A DNA stretch of 64,000 nt, from positions 806,378-870,377 of the forward strand of contig NZ_MKJU01000025.1 in NCBI RefSeq assembly GCF_001854605.1, in the 5' to 3' direction. Shown here piece by piece: positions 54,663-64,000 of this stretch (its first letter is position 1; each line of letters begins with the position of its first letter). This DNA comes from Pseudoalteromonas amylolytica (GTDB lineage: Bacteria > Pseudomonadota > Gammaproteobacteria > Enterobacterales > Alteromonadaceae). Both the position numbers and the translations under genes were made by a program. The notes beneath the pieces were generated by a model that was given only the letters and a program-made list of their open reading frames with translations, was not told where the DNA came from and searched no databases.

Positions 54663-54872
54663 TTAAAGTGCAACGATGTTCTCAGCTTGAGGACCTTTTT
54701 GGCCTTGAGCTAGAGTGAATTCTACGCGTTGGCCTTCAGCTAGAGTTTTGAAGCCGTCACCTTTGATTGCGCTGAAATGAGCGAATACGTCAGCGCCATT
54801 TTCTTGAGCGATAAAACCAAAACCTTTAGACTCGTTGAACCACTTAACGGTACCAGTAACTGTGTTAGACAT
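54663..54872 (-). CDS. Cold-shock domain protein (CspA family)
   Basis: This 69-residue protein has RNP1 (KGFGFI) and RNP2 (VFAHF) motifs within [35 protein letters not shown]. It acts as an RNA chaperone. A promoter about 160 bases upstream implies a long untranslated leader, as known for cold-induced csp genes. Confidence 0.95.
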   Translation of the reverse strand: MSNTVTGTVKWFNESKGFGFIAQENGADVFAHFSAIKGDGFKTLAEGQRVEFTLAQGQKGPQAENIVAL

Positions 54873-55030
54873 AATATCTATCCTGTAAATAAAAAATTAA
54901 ATTGCTGACTATCATCAAAGTCAGACGGAATAGCACAAAAAATAAATGATATTTAAAACTACAGGACGGAGGTACTAACGTTAACGCTTCGAAATGGAGT
55001 GTAAAAAGACTTACTTTTAAGCTGTGCTTC

Positions 55031-55058
55031 ACTATATAGATATTATGAAGCAAGTCAA
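55031..55058 (-). promoter_or_regulatory. Promoter of the cold-shock gene
   Basis: On the minus strand a -35 TTGACT and -10 TATAGT are separated by 16 bases. They lie 159-186 bases before the cold-shock start codon, which gives a leader of about 150 bases. Confidence 0.65.
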
Positions 55059-55150
55059 CATAAATTTTTTGTTTAATATCTAAGCACTGTTATTTTTTAA
55101 CCAATCAGACGAACCTATATGATTACAAATTCGCCTGACCAAAAAACCGT

Positions 55151-55723
55151 TTAGTGTAAAGCTGCTGTGAAAGGAATTTCCTGACAAATTTGCGCTTCTG
55201 CAATCAAGATCTCTTCTAAACGCTCATCAATTATCTGTTTATCGAAATATTCATAAGCGAGCTCTACAAAAAGGTTTTTATGCTTTTCTTCTGATTTTGC
55301 AATCGTGACATAAAAATCTTTCTCTTTGCCTTCAGGTAAAGCTTGCGCAACCAAAGAAAAACGTTCATGACCACGTGCTTCAATCACCGCCGCAACCAGT
55401 AATCTATCAATTAGAAATTCATCTCGGCCATTTCTAAAGACAGCGCGAATTTTTTTAACGTATGGGTCTTTTTGGTCATTGCCCAAAGTGACACCGCGTT
55501 CGGTCAAAAGCTTTAGTACCTGCTTGAAATGTATCATTTCTTCAATCGCCAAGTCGGCCATGGCTTTGACCAGCTTAATTCTATCTGGATAGTGGCTTAA
55601 CATAGATACCGCCATTCCCGATGCTTTTTTCTCTGCCGCAGCATGATCTTGTAAAAAGGTGTCGAAATCTTCGAGTACTTTATGTGTCCATTCAAAAGGC
55701 GTGTGGTATTTAAGTTCAAACAT
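55151..55723 (-). CDS. miaE: tRNA-(ms2io6A)-hydroxylase MiaE
   Basis: This 190-residue protein has the MiaE diiron four-helix-bundle pattern. It carries Glu and His ligands in LAIEEMIHFKQVL, then VIEARGHERFSLVAQ, and IAKSEEKHKNLF. It hydroxylates the isopentenyl group of modified adenosine-37 in tRNA. Length and motifs match the family. Confidence 0.93.
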   Translation of the reverse strand: MFELKYHTPFEWTHKVLEDFDTFLQDHAAAEKKASGMAVSMLSHYPDRIKLVKAMADLAIEEMIHFKQVLKLLTERGVTLGNDQKDPYVKKIRAVFRNGRDEFLIDRLLVAAVIEARGHERFSLVAQALPEGKEKDFYVTIAKSEEKHKNLFVELAYEYFDKQIIDERLEEILIAEAQICQEIPFTAALH

Positions 55724-55812
55724 TGCGAAATACTTATTGAGTTCACTGAAAAAATTGCGGGCATTCTATCTTATTGTGACGTTGGCGCAAAGCACCGATT
55801 GGACGCGTAGGA

Positions 55813-56445
55813 TTAGTATAACGCCGTATCTTTATCTACTTTGCCGTTTCTAGTTGAAGATACTTTTAATGGGTGGCGTATGTCATTCCACGCTGTCACC
55901 TTTCCCGCTTTGTTGGTATAGGGCATCGTCGTATTACTATCTGTGCCCTGGGCACTTAGAAAGCATTTCAGCTTATCCATCGCGTGAGTATCTGCAACTT
56001 TGAGCAGCAAATAAGGTAATTGGTTTGACTCAAAAAATGTAATTGCTTGGTGTCTATGCTGTGTATAACAGTTTCTCAAAAAGGCGTCGTCGTTTATTGA
56101 CTCCTCACTCAACCCTGAAAACGTGTTTAAAAAACAACGCTTGATCGTGTCATTAAAGCCGCCATCTGTTCGCAAAAGATTGCCAGCCATACGGTTCAGC
56201 AACTGGGATATCGACGGTAACCAACTGTTTATATCGCGCTCTAGATAGATAAAACGGCTATTTGGATATACACCGGCGAGGCGTTGATAGTCATTAAATA
56301 TGGGGGTGTCAGCAATGACATCGGCGTCTTGAAAGGTTTTCTTAGTATACGCTGTGTGCGCGGTTTTAAAGCCAAGTTCTAAGCAGGCAATACACAAGCT
56401 TGTGGTTCCGGTTCTTGGTAAACCTACAACAAATACTTTACTCAT
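55813..56445 (-). CDS. Sulfotransferase-family protein
   Basis: This protein of 210 residues opens with the PAPS 5'-phosphosulfate loop in FVVGLPRTGTTSL. It later has RFIYLERDINSWLPS, which holds the 3'-phosphate-type Arg/Ser residues. A TPIFNDYQ segment is typical of small bacterial sulfotransferases. The internal ATG was chosen because AAAGG lies 5 bases before it. Acceptor unknown; a sugar, lipid or envelope component is possible. Confidence 0.82.
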   Translation of the reverse strand: MSKVFVVGLPRTGTTSLCIACLELGFKTAHTAYTKKTFQDADVIADTPIFNDYQRLAGVYPNSRFIYLERDINSWLPSISQLLNRMAGNLLRTDGGFNDTIKRCFLNTFSGLSEESINDDAFLRNCYTQHRHQAITFFESNQLPYLLLKVADTHAMDKLKCFLSAQGTDSNTTMPYTNKAGKVTAWNDIRHPLKVSSTRNGKVDKDTALY

Positions 56446-56506
56446 CCCGCCTTTACACCTCAACTACATACAAAAACAGGATTATACGTGACTTGCTTTG
56501 AATACG

Positions 56507-56530
56507 GTAGGCGTCAGAAAAGACGCCTAC
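56507..56530 (-). terminator. Hairpin after SIMPL gene
   Basis: Perfect 9-base arms GTAGGCGTC / GACGCCTAC enclose a 6-base loop, 11 bases after the SIMPL stop. T residues in the loop but no long T tract follow on the minus strand. Confidence 0.55.
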
Positions 56531-56541
56531 GCTAGCGGATA

Positions 56542-57252
56542 TTATTTAATTAGATAGACAGCGTAAACCTGCGCATTGATGGTGATGGCACCGGTGTTAT
56601 ATGCCTCTTTGTAGCTGCCCGATTCCGAGTCCATCATTCTCATTGATGAAGCCTGTCTCAGATACGGTACTGACGGACCATTCATTGGTGCAAATGACAC
56701 TGAATAGAGCTTATCTAAATCAACATCAAACTCATCGGCTAACTCGCTGGCCGCCAGTTTTGCGTCTTTGATCGCTTCTTTTTTCAGTTTATCTGTAAGT
56801 TCATCACGATTACTCACGCTAAACTCGGTATTGTTGAACTGGGTAATACCGGCATTAACAAGCTCTTGTAAAAGCTCTGGGTAGCTTTCAATCTTTTCCA
56901 GAGTAAGAGTTAAGCTGCGAACAACTCTAAAGCCCTCAAACTCTTCTTCGTTGGTATTACGGTTATATCGTGTCTGGCGATGCACATTAAGCTGAACGGC
57001 ATGAATATCATCTTTTTTGATACCGAAACGTTCTGATAGTTTAATCGCTTTTGCCATCACACTATCAACCTTGTTTTTGGCCGCAACTAACTGTTTATTG
57101 GTCTCACTGATTGCAACACGAATAGTTGCTCTGTCAGGCTGTACTTGCATTTTAGCAGAGCCTTCAACATATAAATGAGGCTGCTCAGGAAGTGCTGCTG
57201 CAAATGAGCTTGCACAGAAAAAGGTAGCAAGTAATGAGGAGATCATACGCAT
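56542..57252 (-). CDS. SIMPL-domain (DUF541) periplasmic protein
   Basis: This 236-residue protein has a signal peptide (residues 1-19, ending SFAAA). A SIMPL/YggE-like domain follows (PHLYVEGSAKMQVQPDRATIRVAISET ... QLNVHRQTRYNRNTNEEEFEGFRVVRSLTLTL). E. coli YggE is linked to oxidative-stress defence and forms an oligomer in the periplasm. The molecular function of the family is not established. Confidence 0.9.
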   Translation of the reverse strand: MRMISSLLATFFCASSFAAALPEQPHLYVEGSAKMQVQPDRATIRVAISETNKQLVAAKNKVDSVMAKAIKLSERFGIKKDDIHAVQLNVHRQTRYNRNTNEEEFEGFRVVRSLTLTLEKIESYPELLQELVNAGITQFNNTEFSVSNRDELTDKLKKEAIKDAKLAASELADEFDVDLDKLYSVSFAPMNGPSVPYLRQASSMRMMDSESGSYKEAYNTGAITINAQVYAVYLIK

Positions 57253-57396
57253 AACGGTGTTCCTTTTATAGATTATTGCGAGTATTGAAGCATATTGCCC
57301 TTAATCATCACTGAATGAGCGATTGTGCTAATGGTTAGTTTAACTATAAGAGCGCTTTTATCGAAAAAACACAAGCCTTGATACTTTTAAGTATCA

Positions 57397-57420
57397 AAAA
57401 GCCAGCTTATGCTGGCTTTT
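57397..57420 (-). terminator. Terminator of the malic enzyme gene
   Basis: Arms AAAAGCCAGC / GCTGGCTTTT with a 4-base loop lie 4 bases after the stop. A second palindrome, TGATACTTTTAAGTATCA (57380-57397), follows directly on the minus strand. Confidence 0.85.
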
Positions 57421-57424
57421 AAAG

Positions 57425-59119
57425 TTAAATACTACGGCGTTTATAGTTTCGATACTCAGGGAGCCAATAGTTTTTCTCAATAGCAGCCCAAATTGCATCG
57501 TCAGGCATTTCTAGTGCAACGCCCTCTTCCATCGCCTTTTTAGCAACGGCAAACGCGATACGTTTACTGAGTGCCTCAATTTCTATCAACGCAGGTAACA
57601 GGCTACCTTTGCCTGTGTTCGCCCATGGTGAAGACTCCGCGAGTGTTTCACTTGAAACCATCAGCATCGCATCAGTGATACGTGTGGCTTTTGCAGCAAT
57701 CACACCTAAACCAATACCAGGGAAAATATAGCTGTTGTTACATTGCGGAATTGGATACGTTTTGCCATCGAACTGTACTGGCTCAAACGGGCTTCCCGTT
57801 GCAACAATGGCCTCACCATTAGTCCACTCAATCACATCTTTTGGATGTGCTTCAACTTGGCGAGATGGATTGCTCAGCGGAAAGATAATTGGACGCGCAC
57901 AGCCGTTGTGCATAGCGCGGATAACTTGTTCGGTAAACAAACCAGGCTGACCTGATACACCAATTAAAATATCTGGCTTTGCACAGTGCATAACATCAAG
58001 TAATGATGCATAGTCACCGCTGTAAGACCATTCACTTAACGCGTCTTTGCTTTGTACTAACGCAGCTTGGAAGTCACGTAAATCAGCCATGCCTTCGGTT
58101 AACAAGCCAAAACGGTCGACCATATACACCTGAGAGCGAGCTTGGGCATCAGAGATACCCTCTGCAACCATTTGACTAATAATTTGCTCGGCGATACCAC
58201 ACCCTGCGGATCCTGCCCCTACAAATACCACTTTTTGTTCACAGAGCTTTGCCCCCTTAACACGACAAGCGGCCAACAACGAACCTACAGTGACAGAAGC
58301 TGTGCCTTGAATATCATCATTAAAGCTACAAATTTCATCGCGGTAACGCTTTAGTAACGGCATGGCATTTGGCTGAGCAAAGTCTTCAAATTGTAACAAC
58401 ACATTAGGCCAGCGGCGTTTGACTGCATTGATAAATAGCTCAAGAAACTCATCGTATTCTTCCTGAGCGATACGCTTATGACGCGCGCCCATATACATAG
58501 GGTCGGCTAATAGCTTCTCATTGTTCGTACCAACATCAAGCATTACAGGTAAAGTGTAAGCGGGGCTTATGCCACCACATGCCGTGTACAAAGAGAGCTT
58601 ACCAATTGGAATCCCCATTCCACCAATACCCTGATCTCCAAGGCCTAAGATACGCTCACCATCGGTTACAACGATAACTTTTACTTTGCCTTTTGTGGCA
58701 TTACGTAAAATATCATCGATTTGATGGCGTTCTTCATATGAGATGAACAAGCCACGAGAGCTGCGGTAGATATCTGAAAACTTCTCACACGCATCACCCA
58801 CAGTTGGCGTGTAAATGATAGGCATCATTTCTTCCAAGTGGTCACGCACTAAGCGGTAATACAGCGTTTCATTGTTATCCTGAATCGCGCGCAGATAAAT
58901 GTGCTTGTTCAAGTTGTCACTAAAGCTTGAATATTGCTGATAGCAACGCTCTACCTGCTCTTCAATGGTCTCATAACGTGGCGGAAGTAAACCAGCGAGG
59001 TTAAAGCTCTCGCGTTCACGTTGGCTAAATGCACTGCCCTTGTTCAATAAAGGCGTTTCTAGAAGATTTGGACCAGAGTAAGGAATGTATAAATAATTTG
59101 GATCAGTTTGTTTAGTCAT
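57425..59119 (-). CDS. maeA: NAD-dependent malic enzyme
   Basis: This 564-residue protein converts malate to pyruvate, CO2 and [31 protein letters not shown] at the N terminus and the malic-enzyme signature [19 protein letters not shown] are conserved, as are the catalytic Tyr/Lys region around [15 protein letters not shown] and the NAD-binding [13 protein letters not shown]. Length matches E. coli MaeA. The frame opens at a GTG six codons earlier; the ATG at [14 protein letters not shown] fits family length better. Confidence 0.95.
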   Translation of the reverse strand: MTKQTDPNYLYIPYSGPNLLETPLLNKGSAFSQRERESFNLAGLLPPRYETIEEQVERCYQQYSSFSDNLNKHIYLRAIQDNNETLYYRLVRDHLEEMMPIIYTPTVGDACEKFSDIYRSSRGLFISYEERHQIDDILRNATKGKVKVIVVTDGERILGLGDQGIGGMGIPIGKLSLYTACGGISPAYTLPVMLDVGTNNEKLLADPMYMGARHKRIAQEEYDEFLELFINAVKRRWPNVLLQFEDFAQPNAMPLLKRYRDEICSFNDDIQGTASVTVGSLLAACRVKGAKLCEQKVVFVGAGSAGCGIAEQIISQMVAEGISDAQARSQVYMVDRFGLLTEGMADLRDFQAALVQSKDALSEWSYSGDYASLLDVMHCAKPDILIGVSGQPGLFTEQVIRAMHNGCARPIIFPLSNPSRQVEAHPKDVIEWTNGEAIVATGSPFEPVQFDGKTYPIPQCNNSYIFPGIGLGVIAAKATRITDAMLMVSSETLAESSPWANTGKGSLLPALIEIEALSKRIAFAVAKKAMEEGVALEMPDDAIWAAIEKNYWLPEYRNYKRRSI

Positions 59120-59290
59120 ATTTACAAGTTTTGACACATTTATATAGGCTGAGAGTTCATTATTGCCTAAGGTGATTAAATTTCAACGAAATTCGCGCAC
59201 ATCAGACCAATGTAAAAGGCCCCGCAACACATCTATTCGAGCGTAAACAGGGCCGTACATTATATCTTAATGTAAGGTTCAATCCTATGG

Positions 59291-61057
59291 TTATTGTGTG
59301 ATTTCGCTCAATGCAACGCCTTCTCGGCGAGGATCTGCACCACCATATAATTTGCCATTTTTTACCTCAATAACATGTAAGCCGGAGTTCAAGTCTCTTA
59401 GCTGCACTTTATGCCCCTTTTCTTCGAAGAAAGTGACATACTGCTCAAGTTCAGTGCCCTTTTCCAAGGTGGTATATTTGTTACGGTTGGTAATATTTGG
59501 CAGGTTAACCGCCTGTTGTGGTGTCAATTGCCAATCAAGTACACCAATGATGGTTTGTGCTACATAATTGATAATACGACTGCCACCAGGAGAGCCGACA
59601 ACTAATCGCAGGCTGCCATCTGGGTTAAATACCATCACAGGTGCCATGGAACTGCGTGGACGTTTGTTTGCTTCAACTCGATTAGCTACCCAATGTCCGT
59701 CTTTTTTGGGGCTCAATGAGAAGTCCGTAAGCTGATTGTTTAAAAGATAACCGTTCACCATAACTGTTGAGCCAAACGCCATTTCGATTGAACTTGTCAT
59801 GGATACCGCATTACCATCTTGGTCAACAATCGACACATGTGTGGTTGATGGTAGCTCATAGCCATCACTTTTCGCGTAAGCAAGTTTGCCTTTAGTTGGG
59901 TCTCCAACTACTACATTGTGGTTATCATGGTCAGTGATTAACTTGGCACGTTGTTCAAGGTAGTCGCTTTGTAGCAGAGCTTGAGTTGGCACCGAGACAA
60001 AATCAGGATCTGCCACATAGTGATTTCTATCAGCAAACGCCAAGCGAGATGCCTGAGTAAATAAATGCAAACTTGTTGGGTCGTTAGGCTGATACTGGCT
60101 AAGCTTTTTGCCTTCTAGTAATTTTAGAATTTGCAGCACAGCTACACCACCACTGCTTGGCGGGGCCATCGAACACACTTTATGTTGATGGTAGTCAACA
60201 CATATTGGATCACGCATTTTACTCTGGTATTGCGCGAGATCTGACTCACTCAGTTTGCCTGGTGCAATAGCGGATGTTTGTACTGCATCAACTAACTTTT
60301 TAGCGTTATCACCTTGGTAAAACGCAGTTATGCCCTGTAGTGCGACCTGTTTGTAAAGTGCGGCAAGTTCAGGGTTTTTCTTAACTATACCTGCCTTTAA
60401 AGGCTTTCCATTTGGGTAGAAGTACTCTTTTGCCCCAGATAGCTGCTCAAGCCCAGGGTTATAACGCTTTTCTAGTAACATGCTTAGACGAGGTGAAACA
60501 ACAAAGCCTTCATCAGCTAACGCGATGGCTGGTTTAAATAATTCATTCCAAGGCAGCTTACCGTATTTATCATGCGCTTGCTTAAACGCATATAAAATAC
60601 CCGGCACACCTACCGAGCGTCCACCCACTACGGCTTTGATCCATGGAACAGGCTTACCTTGTTGGTCTAAAAACAACGTATGATCAGCATTACTTGGTGC
60701 AGTTTCTCTGCCATCAAATGTGACTAGCTGATTGTTTTTCTTGTCGTAGTATAAGACGAATCCGCCGCCACCAATGCCTGACGATTGTGGTTCAACCAAA
60801 GTCAGAACGAGTTGCGTGGCAATCGCAGCATCGATAGCGCTGCCGCCTTTGGCTAACATCTGCTGACCTGCTTTTGAGGCATAAGGGTTGGCAGCTGCAA
60901 TCATGTATTTTTCACCAATAGCCTGCTGCTTGAGTTGAAACCCTGTTGCGGCTTCAGGTTCCCTCGTTTCTCGTTGTTCTGGTTTTGCCGCCAAGTTGCT
61001 ATCAGAGGCACAGCCACTGAGTAACAAAACTCCAATCAACGGATAGGCATATTTCAT
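59291..61057 (-). CDS. ggt: Gamma-glutamyltransferase, lipoprotein form
   Basis: This 588-residue protein has a lipobox LLSGC (Cys16). The GGT fold follows, with the glycine-rich SSGIGGGGFVLYYD, the substrate-binding Arg in FDGRETAP, and the autoproteolytic nucleophile Thr in STTHVSIVDQDGNAVSMTSS. It cleaves glutathione and other gamma-glutamyl compounds in the periplasm; self-cleavage at that Thr would form the two subunits. A GTG three codons earlier is an alternative start. Confidence 0.95.
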   Translation of the reverse strand: MKYAYPLIGVLLLSGCASDSNLAAKPEQRETREPEAATGFQLKQQAIGEKYMIAAANPYASKAGQQMLAKGGSAIDAAIATQLVLTLVEPQSSGIGGGGFVLYYDKKNNQLVTFDGRETAPSNADHTLFLDQQGKPVPWIKAVVGGRSVGVPGILYAFKQAHDKYGKLPWNELFKPAIALADEGFVVSPRLSMLLEKRYNPGLEQLSGAKEYFYPNGKPLKAGIVKKNPELAALYKQVALQGITAFYQGDNAKKLVDAVQTSAIAPGKLSESDLAQYQSKMRDPICVDYHQHKVCSMAPPSSGGVAVLQILKLLEGKKLSQYQPNDPTSLHLFTQASRLAFADRNHYVADPDFVSVPTQALLQSDYLEQRAKLITDHDNHNVVVGDPTKGKLAYAKSDGYELPSTTHVSIVDQDGNAVSMTSSIEMAFGSTVMVNGYLLNNQLTDFSLSPKKDGHWVANRVEANKRPRSSMAPVMVFNPDGSLRLVVGSPGGSRIINYVAQTIIGVLDWQLTPQQAVNLPNITNRNKYTTLEKGTELEQYVTFFEEKGHKVQLRDLNSGLHVIEVKNGKLYGGADPRREGVALSEITQ

Positions 61058-61138
61058 AATATTCACTTTTATCGGTTCTCATCGTTGGCATGATAAAAGT
61101 AAAGAGGCACAATATGCAAAAAATAAAGCATAAACAAC

Positions 61139-61726
61139 ATGATTGATTTACCAATACAAAAACAATACATACTGCCACCTTTGCTACTCATTGTAATTTG
61201 CGCCTTGTTGATGTTGATAGACGCACACTCCTTGCTGGTATTTGACCGTAGTCAGGTTGAACAACAGTGGTGGAGAATCTTCACAGGCCAGTTTATGCAT
61301 ACCAATTGGACACACCTTGCGCTTAACGTACTAGGCGTTGTTTTTATCTGGATTTTACATGCTGAACATCGCTCTGTATCTACCTACTGTTGGCATATTA
61401 TTTTTTTAGCGCTTTGGACTGGAATCGGCATTTGGCTATTTTGTCCTGATATAAGAATTTATACCGGTTTGAGTGGCCTGCTTCATGGCGTGATAGTCTG
61501 GGGCGCTTTAAAAGACATTCAAGTTGGCATGAAAACAGGAATTTTGCTGTTTGTTGGGATTTGGACCAAATTAATATGGGAACAAATACAAGGGCCAAGT
61601 CCTGAGGTGGGTGCACTCATTGATTCTACAGTGGCGATTGACGCTCACCTTATCGGCGCAATTGGTGGGCTAGTTTTATCAGTCACTTTATTGCGTGAGC
61701 AGTTAAAAAGAACGCCGTCATCTTAA
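61139..61726 (+). CDS. rrtA: Rhombosortase (rhomboid-family intramembrane serine protease)
   Basis: This 195-residue protein with about six TM helices has the rhombosortase pattern: HTNWTHLALN in the second segment, the catalytic Ser in YTGLSGLLHGVIVWG and the catalytic His in DAHLIGAIGG. Rhombosortase cuts GlyGly-CTERM tails of secreted proteins. None of the complete proteins in this window shows a GlyGly-CTERM tail, so its substrates are elsewhere. It is divergent from ggt. Confidence 0.9.
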   Translation: MIDLPIQKQYILPPLLLIVICALLMLIDAHSLLVFDRSQVEQQWWRIFTGQFMHTNWTHLALNVLGVVFIWILHAEHRSVSTYCWHIIFLALWTGIGIWLFCPDIRIYTGLSGLLHGVIVWGALKDIQVGMKTGILLFVGIWTKLIWEQIQGPSPEVGALIDSTVAIDAHLIGAIGGLVLSVTLLREQLKRTPSS

Positions 61727-61777
61727 CTTCAATATCATGTATCGGCGACTAAGCAACGCCGATACATCACTTGCACT

Positions 61778-62074
61778 TTATTCTTCGTCTTGCAAAGGTG
61801 CTCTGTAACCCGGCTTTGCCAAGATTTCTAAATAAAATGAAGGCAATTGAGCATCTACTGCGTGATCAATATGCTTGTTGATCTGCGTAACTTTAATGAC
61901 ATCGGCTTGCGACTCAGTCGCACCAAAGCGACAATCAAAATCCCAAAAATCTGCATCCGCTGGCAGATTTTTATTACGCTCTCTGCGAAGATATTTTTTC
62001 ACTTCATATTTTATGGCATCTACCAAGCGTGCAGGTTTAAGTTTAGGATGCGTTAACGCAAAGGTTTTTCTCAT
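61778..62074 (-). CDS. DUF6172-like conserved small protein
   Basis: This 98-residue basic protein begins MRKTFALTHPKLKPARLVDAIKYEV, contains KKYLRRERNKNLP and DFWDFDCRFG, and ends in an acidic QDEE. This matches my memory of the DUF6172 family, which has no known function. It has no signal peptide or TM helix, so it is cytoplasmic. Confidence 0.7.
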   Translation of the reverse strand: MRKTFALTHPKLKPARLVDAIKYEVKKYLRRERNKNLPADADFWDFDCRFGATESQADVIKVTQINKHIDHAVDAQLPSFYLEILAKPGYRAPLQDEE

Positions 62075-62205
62075 GATGTTCTCAATGTCAGGATATCATC
62101 AACTGATGATGATCGAGTTTTAGGAAAGTAATGCGCTATATTAGCGTATTTCATTACCACACGCGATTAAAAGCATCGCCTTTGCGTACAAAAATATCGA
62201 CTTGT

Positions 62206-63108
62206 TTATCTTATAAGCATCGCCTGTTCATCAAGTAAGTCGATAAAACATCGTACTTTGGGAGATAAATGTTTTTTGCTCGGATATATCGCATAAACAT
62301 TGACCATAGGCTGTGGAAACTCTTCAAACAAAGATGCCAACTGCCCCGTTTCAAGCGCTTCTTTAATATAAAACTCTGGTAAACGACAAACACCAAAGCC
62401 CGCCAATGCCATGCTGGCTTGCATGTTACCGTTGTTAGACTTAATCTTTTGCCGAACATTAACGACAAAGTGTTCACCATTTTTATGGGTGAAGTCCCAA
62501 CGTTCTGGCACTTTGTGATTGCTATAGCAAATACAGTCATGATTTTGTAATTCTTTAGGATGATATGGCTGACCATGACATTGGATATAGCTCGGTGATG
62601 CCACCACATAGGTTGGGCAAGAAAACAGCCTTTTACAAATCAAACTGGACTCATCTAACACGGGCGCGGCACGTACTACCAAGTCGAAGCCATCTGAGAC
62701 TAAATCGATTCGCTTATCGCTGAGATCTAAGTTGAGCTTAACATTAGGATAGCGACTCAGATATTGTTCAATAACAGGCTGGATATAACTTTGACTTATC
62801 CCCACAGGACAACTTATCTTCAACTCCCCTTTTGGGTTTTCATCATGTTGAGTCAGCAAAGTAAAAGCATCTTGTGCGTCATTGACCAATTGTTCGCAGT
62901 GCGTGAAATACAATTGCCCTTCGGGTGTTAACGCAATTGAGCGTGTGGTTCTGTTAAGCAGTCTTACGCCAAGCCGCTCTTCAAGTTTATTGATCTCTTT
63001 GCTGATATGAGAGTTTGAATGGCCCAAGACCTGCGCAGCGGCACCAAAGCCACCGCTTTTAACCACCTGGGTAAATATCAACACACCATCAAATATATTA
63101 TTGGTCAT
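62206..63108 (-). CDS. LysR-family transcriptional regulator
   Basis: This 300-residue protein has the LysR helix-turn-helix (FTQVVKSGGFGAAAQVLGHSNSHISKEINKLEERLGVRLLNRTTRSIALT) and a substrate-binding domain. It is divergent from an FMN-reductase gene with a 147-base spacer, which is the usual arrangement for LysR control of a neighbouring gene. Confidence 0.92.
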   Translation of the reverse strand: MTNNIFDGVLIFTQVVKSGGFGAAAQVLGHSNSHISKEINKLEERLGVRLLNRTTRSIALTPEGQLYFTHCEQLVNDAQDAFTLLTQHDENPKGELKISCPVGISQSYIQPVIEQYLSRYPNVKLNLDLSDKRIDLVSDGFDLVVRAAPVLDESSLICKRLFSCPTYVVASPSYIQCHGQPYHPKELQNHDCICYSNHKVPERWDFTHKNGEHFVVNVRQKIKSNNGNMQASMALAGFGVCRLPEFYIKEALETGQLASLFEEFPQPMVNVYAIYPSKKHLSPKVRCFIDLLDEQAMLIR

Positions 63109-63255
63109 ATGGAAATAGTAATTTTACTTTTACGTTATTAATGATTATTGAAGCCTAATATATACTTGTTATCAACAAATAAATACGGCGAGTTGATGTA
63201 GATGTGGTGTTTGATGCTTCAACTCGTACACATTGTAATGATTTAGGAGAGAGTT

Positions 63256-63783
63256 ATGAAAGTTTTAGCATTTGCAGCAAGCAGCAGCCGTCAGTCAATT
63301 AACAAACAACTGGCAACGTACGCCGCCTCATTGGTAGAGGGCGCACAGGTAGAAGTGTTGGACTTAAACGATTTTGAAATGCCAATCTACAGCTCAGATC
63401 GTGAGAACGAACAGGGTATTCCAGCTCAGGCACAAACGTTTTACAAAAAAATCGCTGAAGCTGATGCAATCATCGTGTCGTTTGCTGAACACAACGGGTC
63501 TTATACCGCCGCATATAAAAATCTGTTCGATTGGACATCGAGGATCAGCCAAAAGGTATACCAAGATACGCCAATGGTACTACTGGCAACATCACCAGGT
63601 CCCGGTGGCGCAAAAAGCGTGCTAGGAAGCGCAACAGGGTCTGCACCATTTTTCGCGATGGACGTAAAAGCGAGTATGTCAGTACCCAGTTTTTATGATG
63701 TGTTTGACTCAGAAAAAGGCGAACTGACTGATGAAACACTTAAACAACAACTCAAAGAATCGGTATTTTCTTTGCAACCATAA
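63256..63783 (+). CDS. NADPH-dependent FMN reductase
   Basis: This 175-residue flavodoxin-fold protein has the FMN phosphate-binding start VLAFAASSSRQSINKQLA. The conserved VSFAEHNGSYTAAYKNLFDW and ATSPGPGGAKSVL are also present. It reduces FMN or quinone-type compounds with NADPH. GGAGAG lies before the ATG. The divergent LysR gene probably regulates it. Confidence 0.92.
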   Translation: MKVLAFAASSSRQSINKQLATYAASLVEGAQVEVLDLNDFEMPIYSSDRENEQGIPAQAQTFYKKIAEADAIIVSFAEHNGSYTAAYKNLFDWTSRISQKVYQDTPMVLLATSPGPGGAKSVLGSATGSAPFFAMDVKASMSVPSFYDVFDSEKGELTDETLKQQLKESVFSLQP

Positions 63784-63792
63784 GAAATAATC

Positions 63793-63817
63793 AGAGCCAA
63801 ACACATTGTTTGGCTCT
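63793..63817 (+). terminator. Rho-independent terminator after FMN reductase
   Basis: Perfect 11-base arms AGAGCCAAACA / TGTTTGGCTCT enclose a 3-base loop, 9 bases after the stop. The following T tract is short. Confidence 0.8.
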
Positions 63818-63966
63818 TGACAAAAATTATTGCTCACAAAAACGCATATTTTCACACTTTGTTACCCTTCTTACTATTGATTAGTGACGCAAACTCCCCC
63901 ATTTTACGTATTAGGATTTCGATGCTGCATCGTTTGCAGAATTTATATTTTTTCACTGAGGTGACT

Positions 63967-64000
63967 ATGAAACGCGTTGTGTTATTTCTACTAACTAACC
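63967..64000 (+). CDS. Start of an exported protein, truncated by window end
   Basis: GAGGTGAC lies just before an ATG that opens MKRVVLFLLTN, which looks like the start of a signal peptide. The gene continues beyond the window, so its product cannot be named. Confidence 0.6.
   Translation, partial: MKRVVLFLLTN

Overview
The window looks like chromosomal DNA of a marine gammaproteobacterium of the order Alteromonadales, most likely Pseudoalteromonas. This is inferred from the moderate to low GC content, the many TonB-dependent receptors and secreted carbohydrate enzymes, the adjacent rmf and fabA genes, rhombosortase, the porin/PstS-like/MCP group, and protein sequences typical of that group. 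No rRNA, tRNA, CRISPR array, intact insertion sequence or prophage was seen.

Layout. 1-8.2 kb: the end of a sensor kinase, a secreted gluzincin-type peptidase, a quinone oxidoreductase, a GntR regulator with an M24 aminopeptidase / ornithine-cyclodeaminase-family operon, a solute-binding protein, and membrane proteins including a LysE-type exporter. 8.3-12.3 kb: unrecognised membrane and secreted proteins with a long gene-free stretch. 12.4-26.6 kb: a beta-glucoside/beta-glucan utilisation locus. It holds a GH3 lipoprotein and a FucP-type transporter, divergent from a GH1 beta-glucosidase, a GPH symporter and a LacI regulator, then a large TonB-dependent receptor (TBDR) followed by a flavin-dependent tryptophan-halogenase homologue, a SapC-family protein and a JmjC-like cupin. 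Three near-identical palindromic LacI-type operators (core TGTAAGCGCTTNCA) link both parts. 26.6-33 kb: an AraC regulator overlapping a protein with a degenerate GGDEF domain, then a second TBDR with a secreted phosphatase. 33-36.7 kb: housekeeping genes (rmf, fabA with composite FabR/FadR sites, a tandem PTPS protein, an M23 peptidase, a thioesterase). 36.9-44.8 kb: a BNR-4 propeller protein (possible polysaccharide lyase) and a response regulator / MoxR / DUF58 / transglutaminase / antiporter operon. 44.8-46.4 kb: a rearranged patch with a REP-like inverted pair, a truncated epimerase pseudogene and a possibly truncated ORF joined head to head. 46.4-64 kb: a beta-lactamase-fold hydrolase, a membrane AraC regulator, a SLATT-like 2TM protein, a secreted phospholipase A2-like protein, a phosphate-binding protein / porin / chemoreceptor set, a cold-shock protein, miaE, a sulfotransferase, a SIMPL protein, malic enzyme, gamma-glutamyltransferase, rhombosortase, DUF6172, a LysR regulator and an FMN reductase.

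How the genes work together. The best-supported system is the glucan locus. Oligosaccharide would enter through the TBDR, be trimmed by the lipid-anchored GH3 enzyme, cross the inner membrane by the FucP- and GPH-type carriers, and be hydrolysed in the cytoplasm by GH1, under a LacI repressor. The least understood part is the halogenase / SapC / cupin trio directly behind the receptor. No NRPS, PKS or other natural-product gene is nearby, so the trio may act on the receptor, its cargo or another envelope component. That role is inference.
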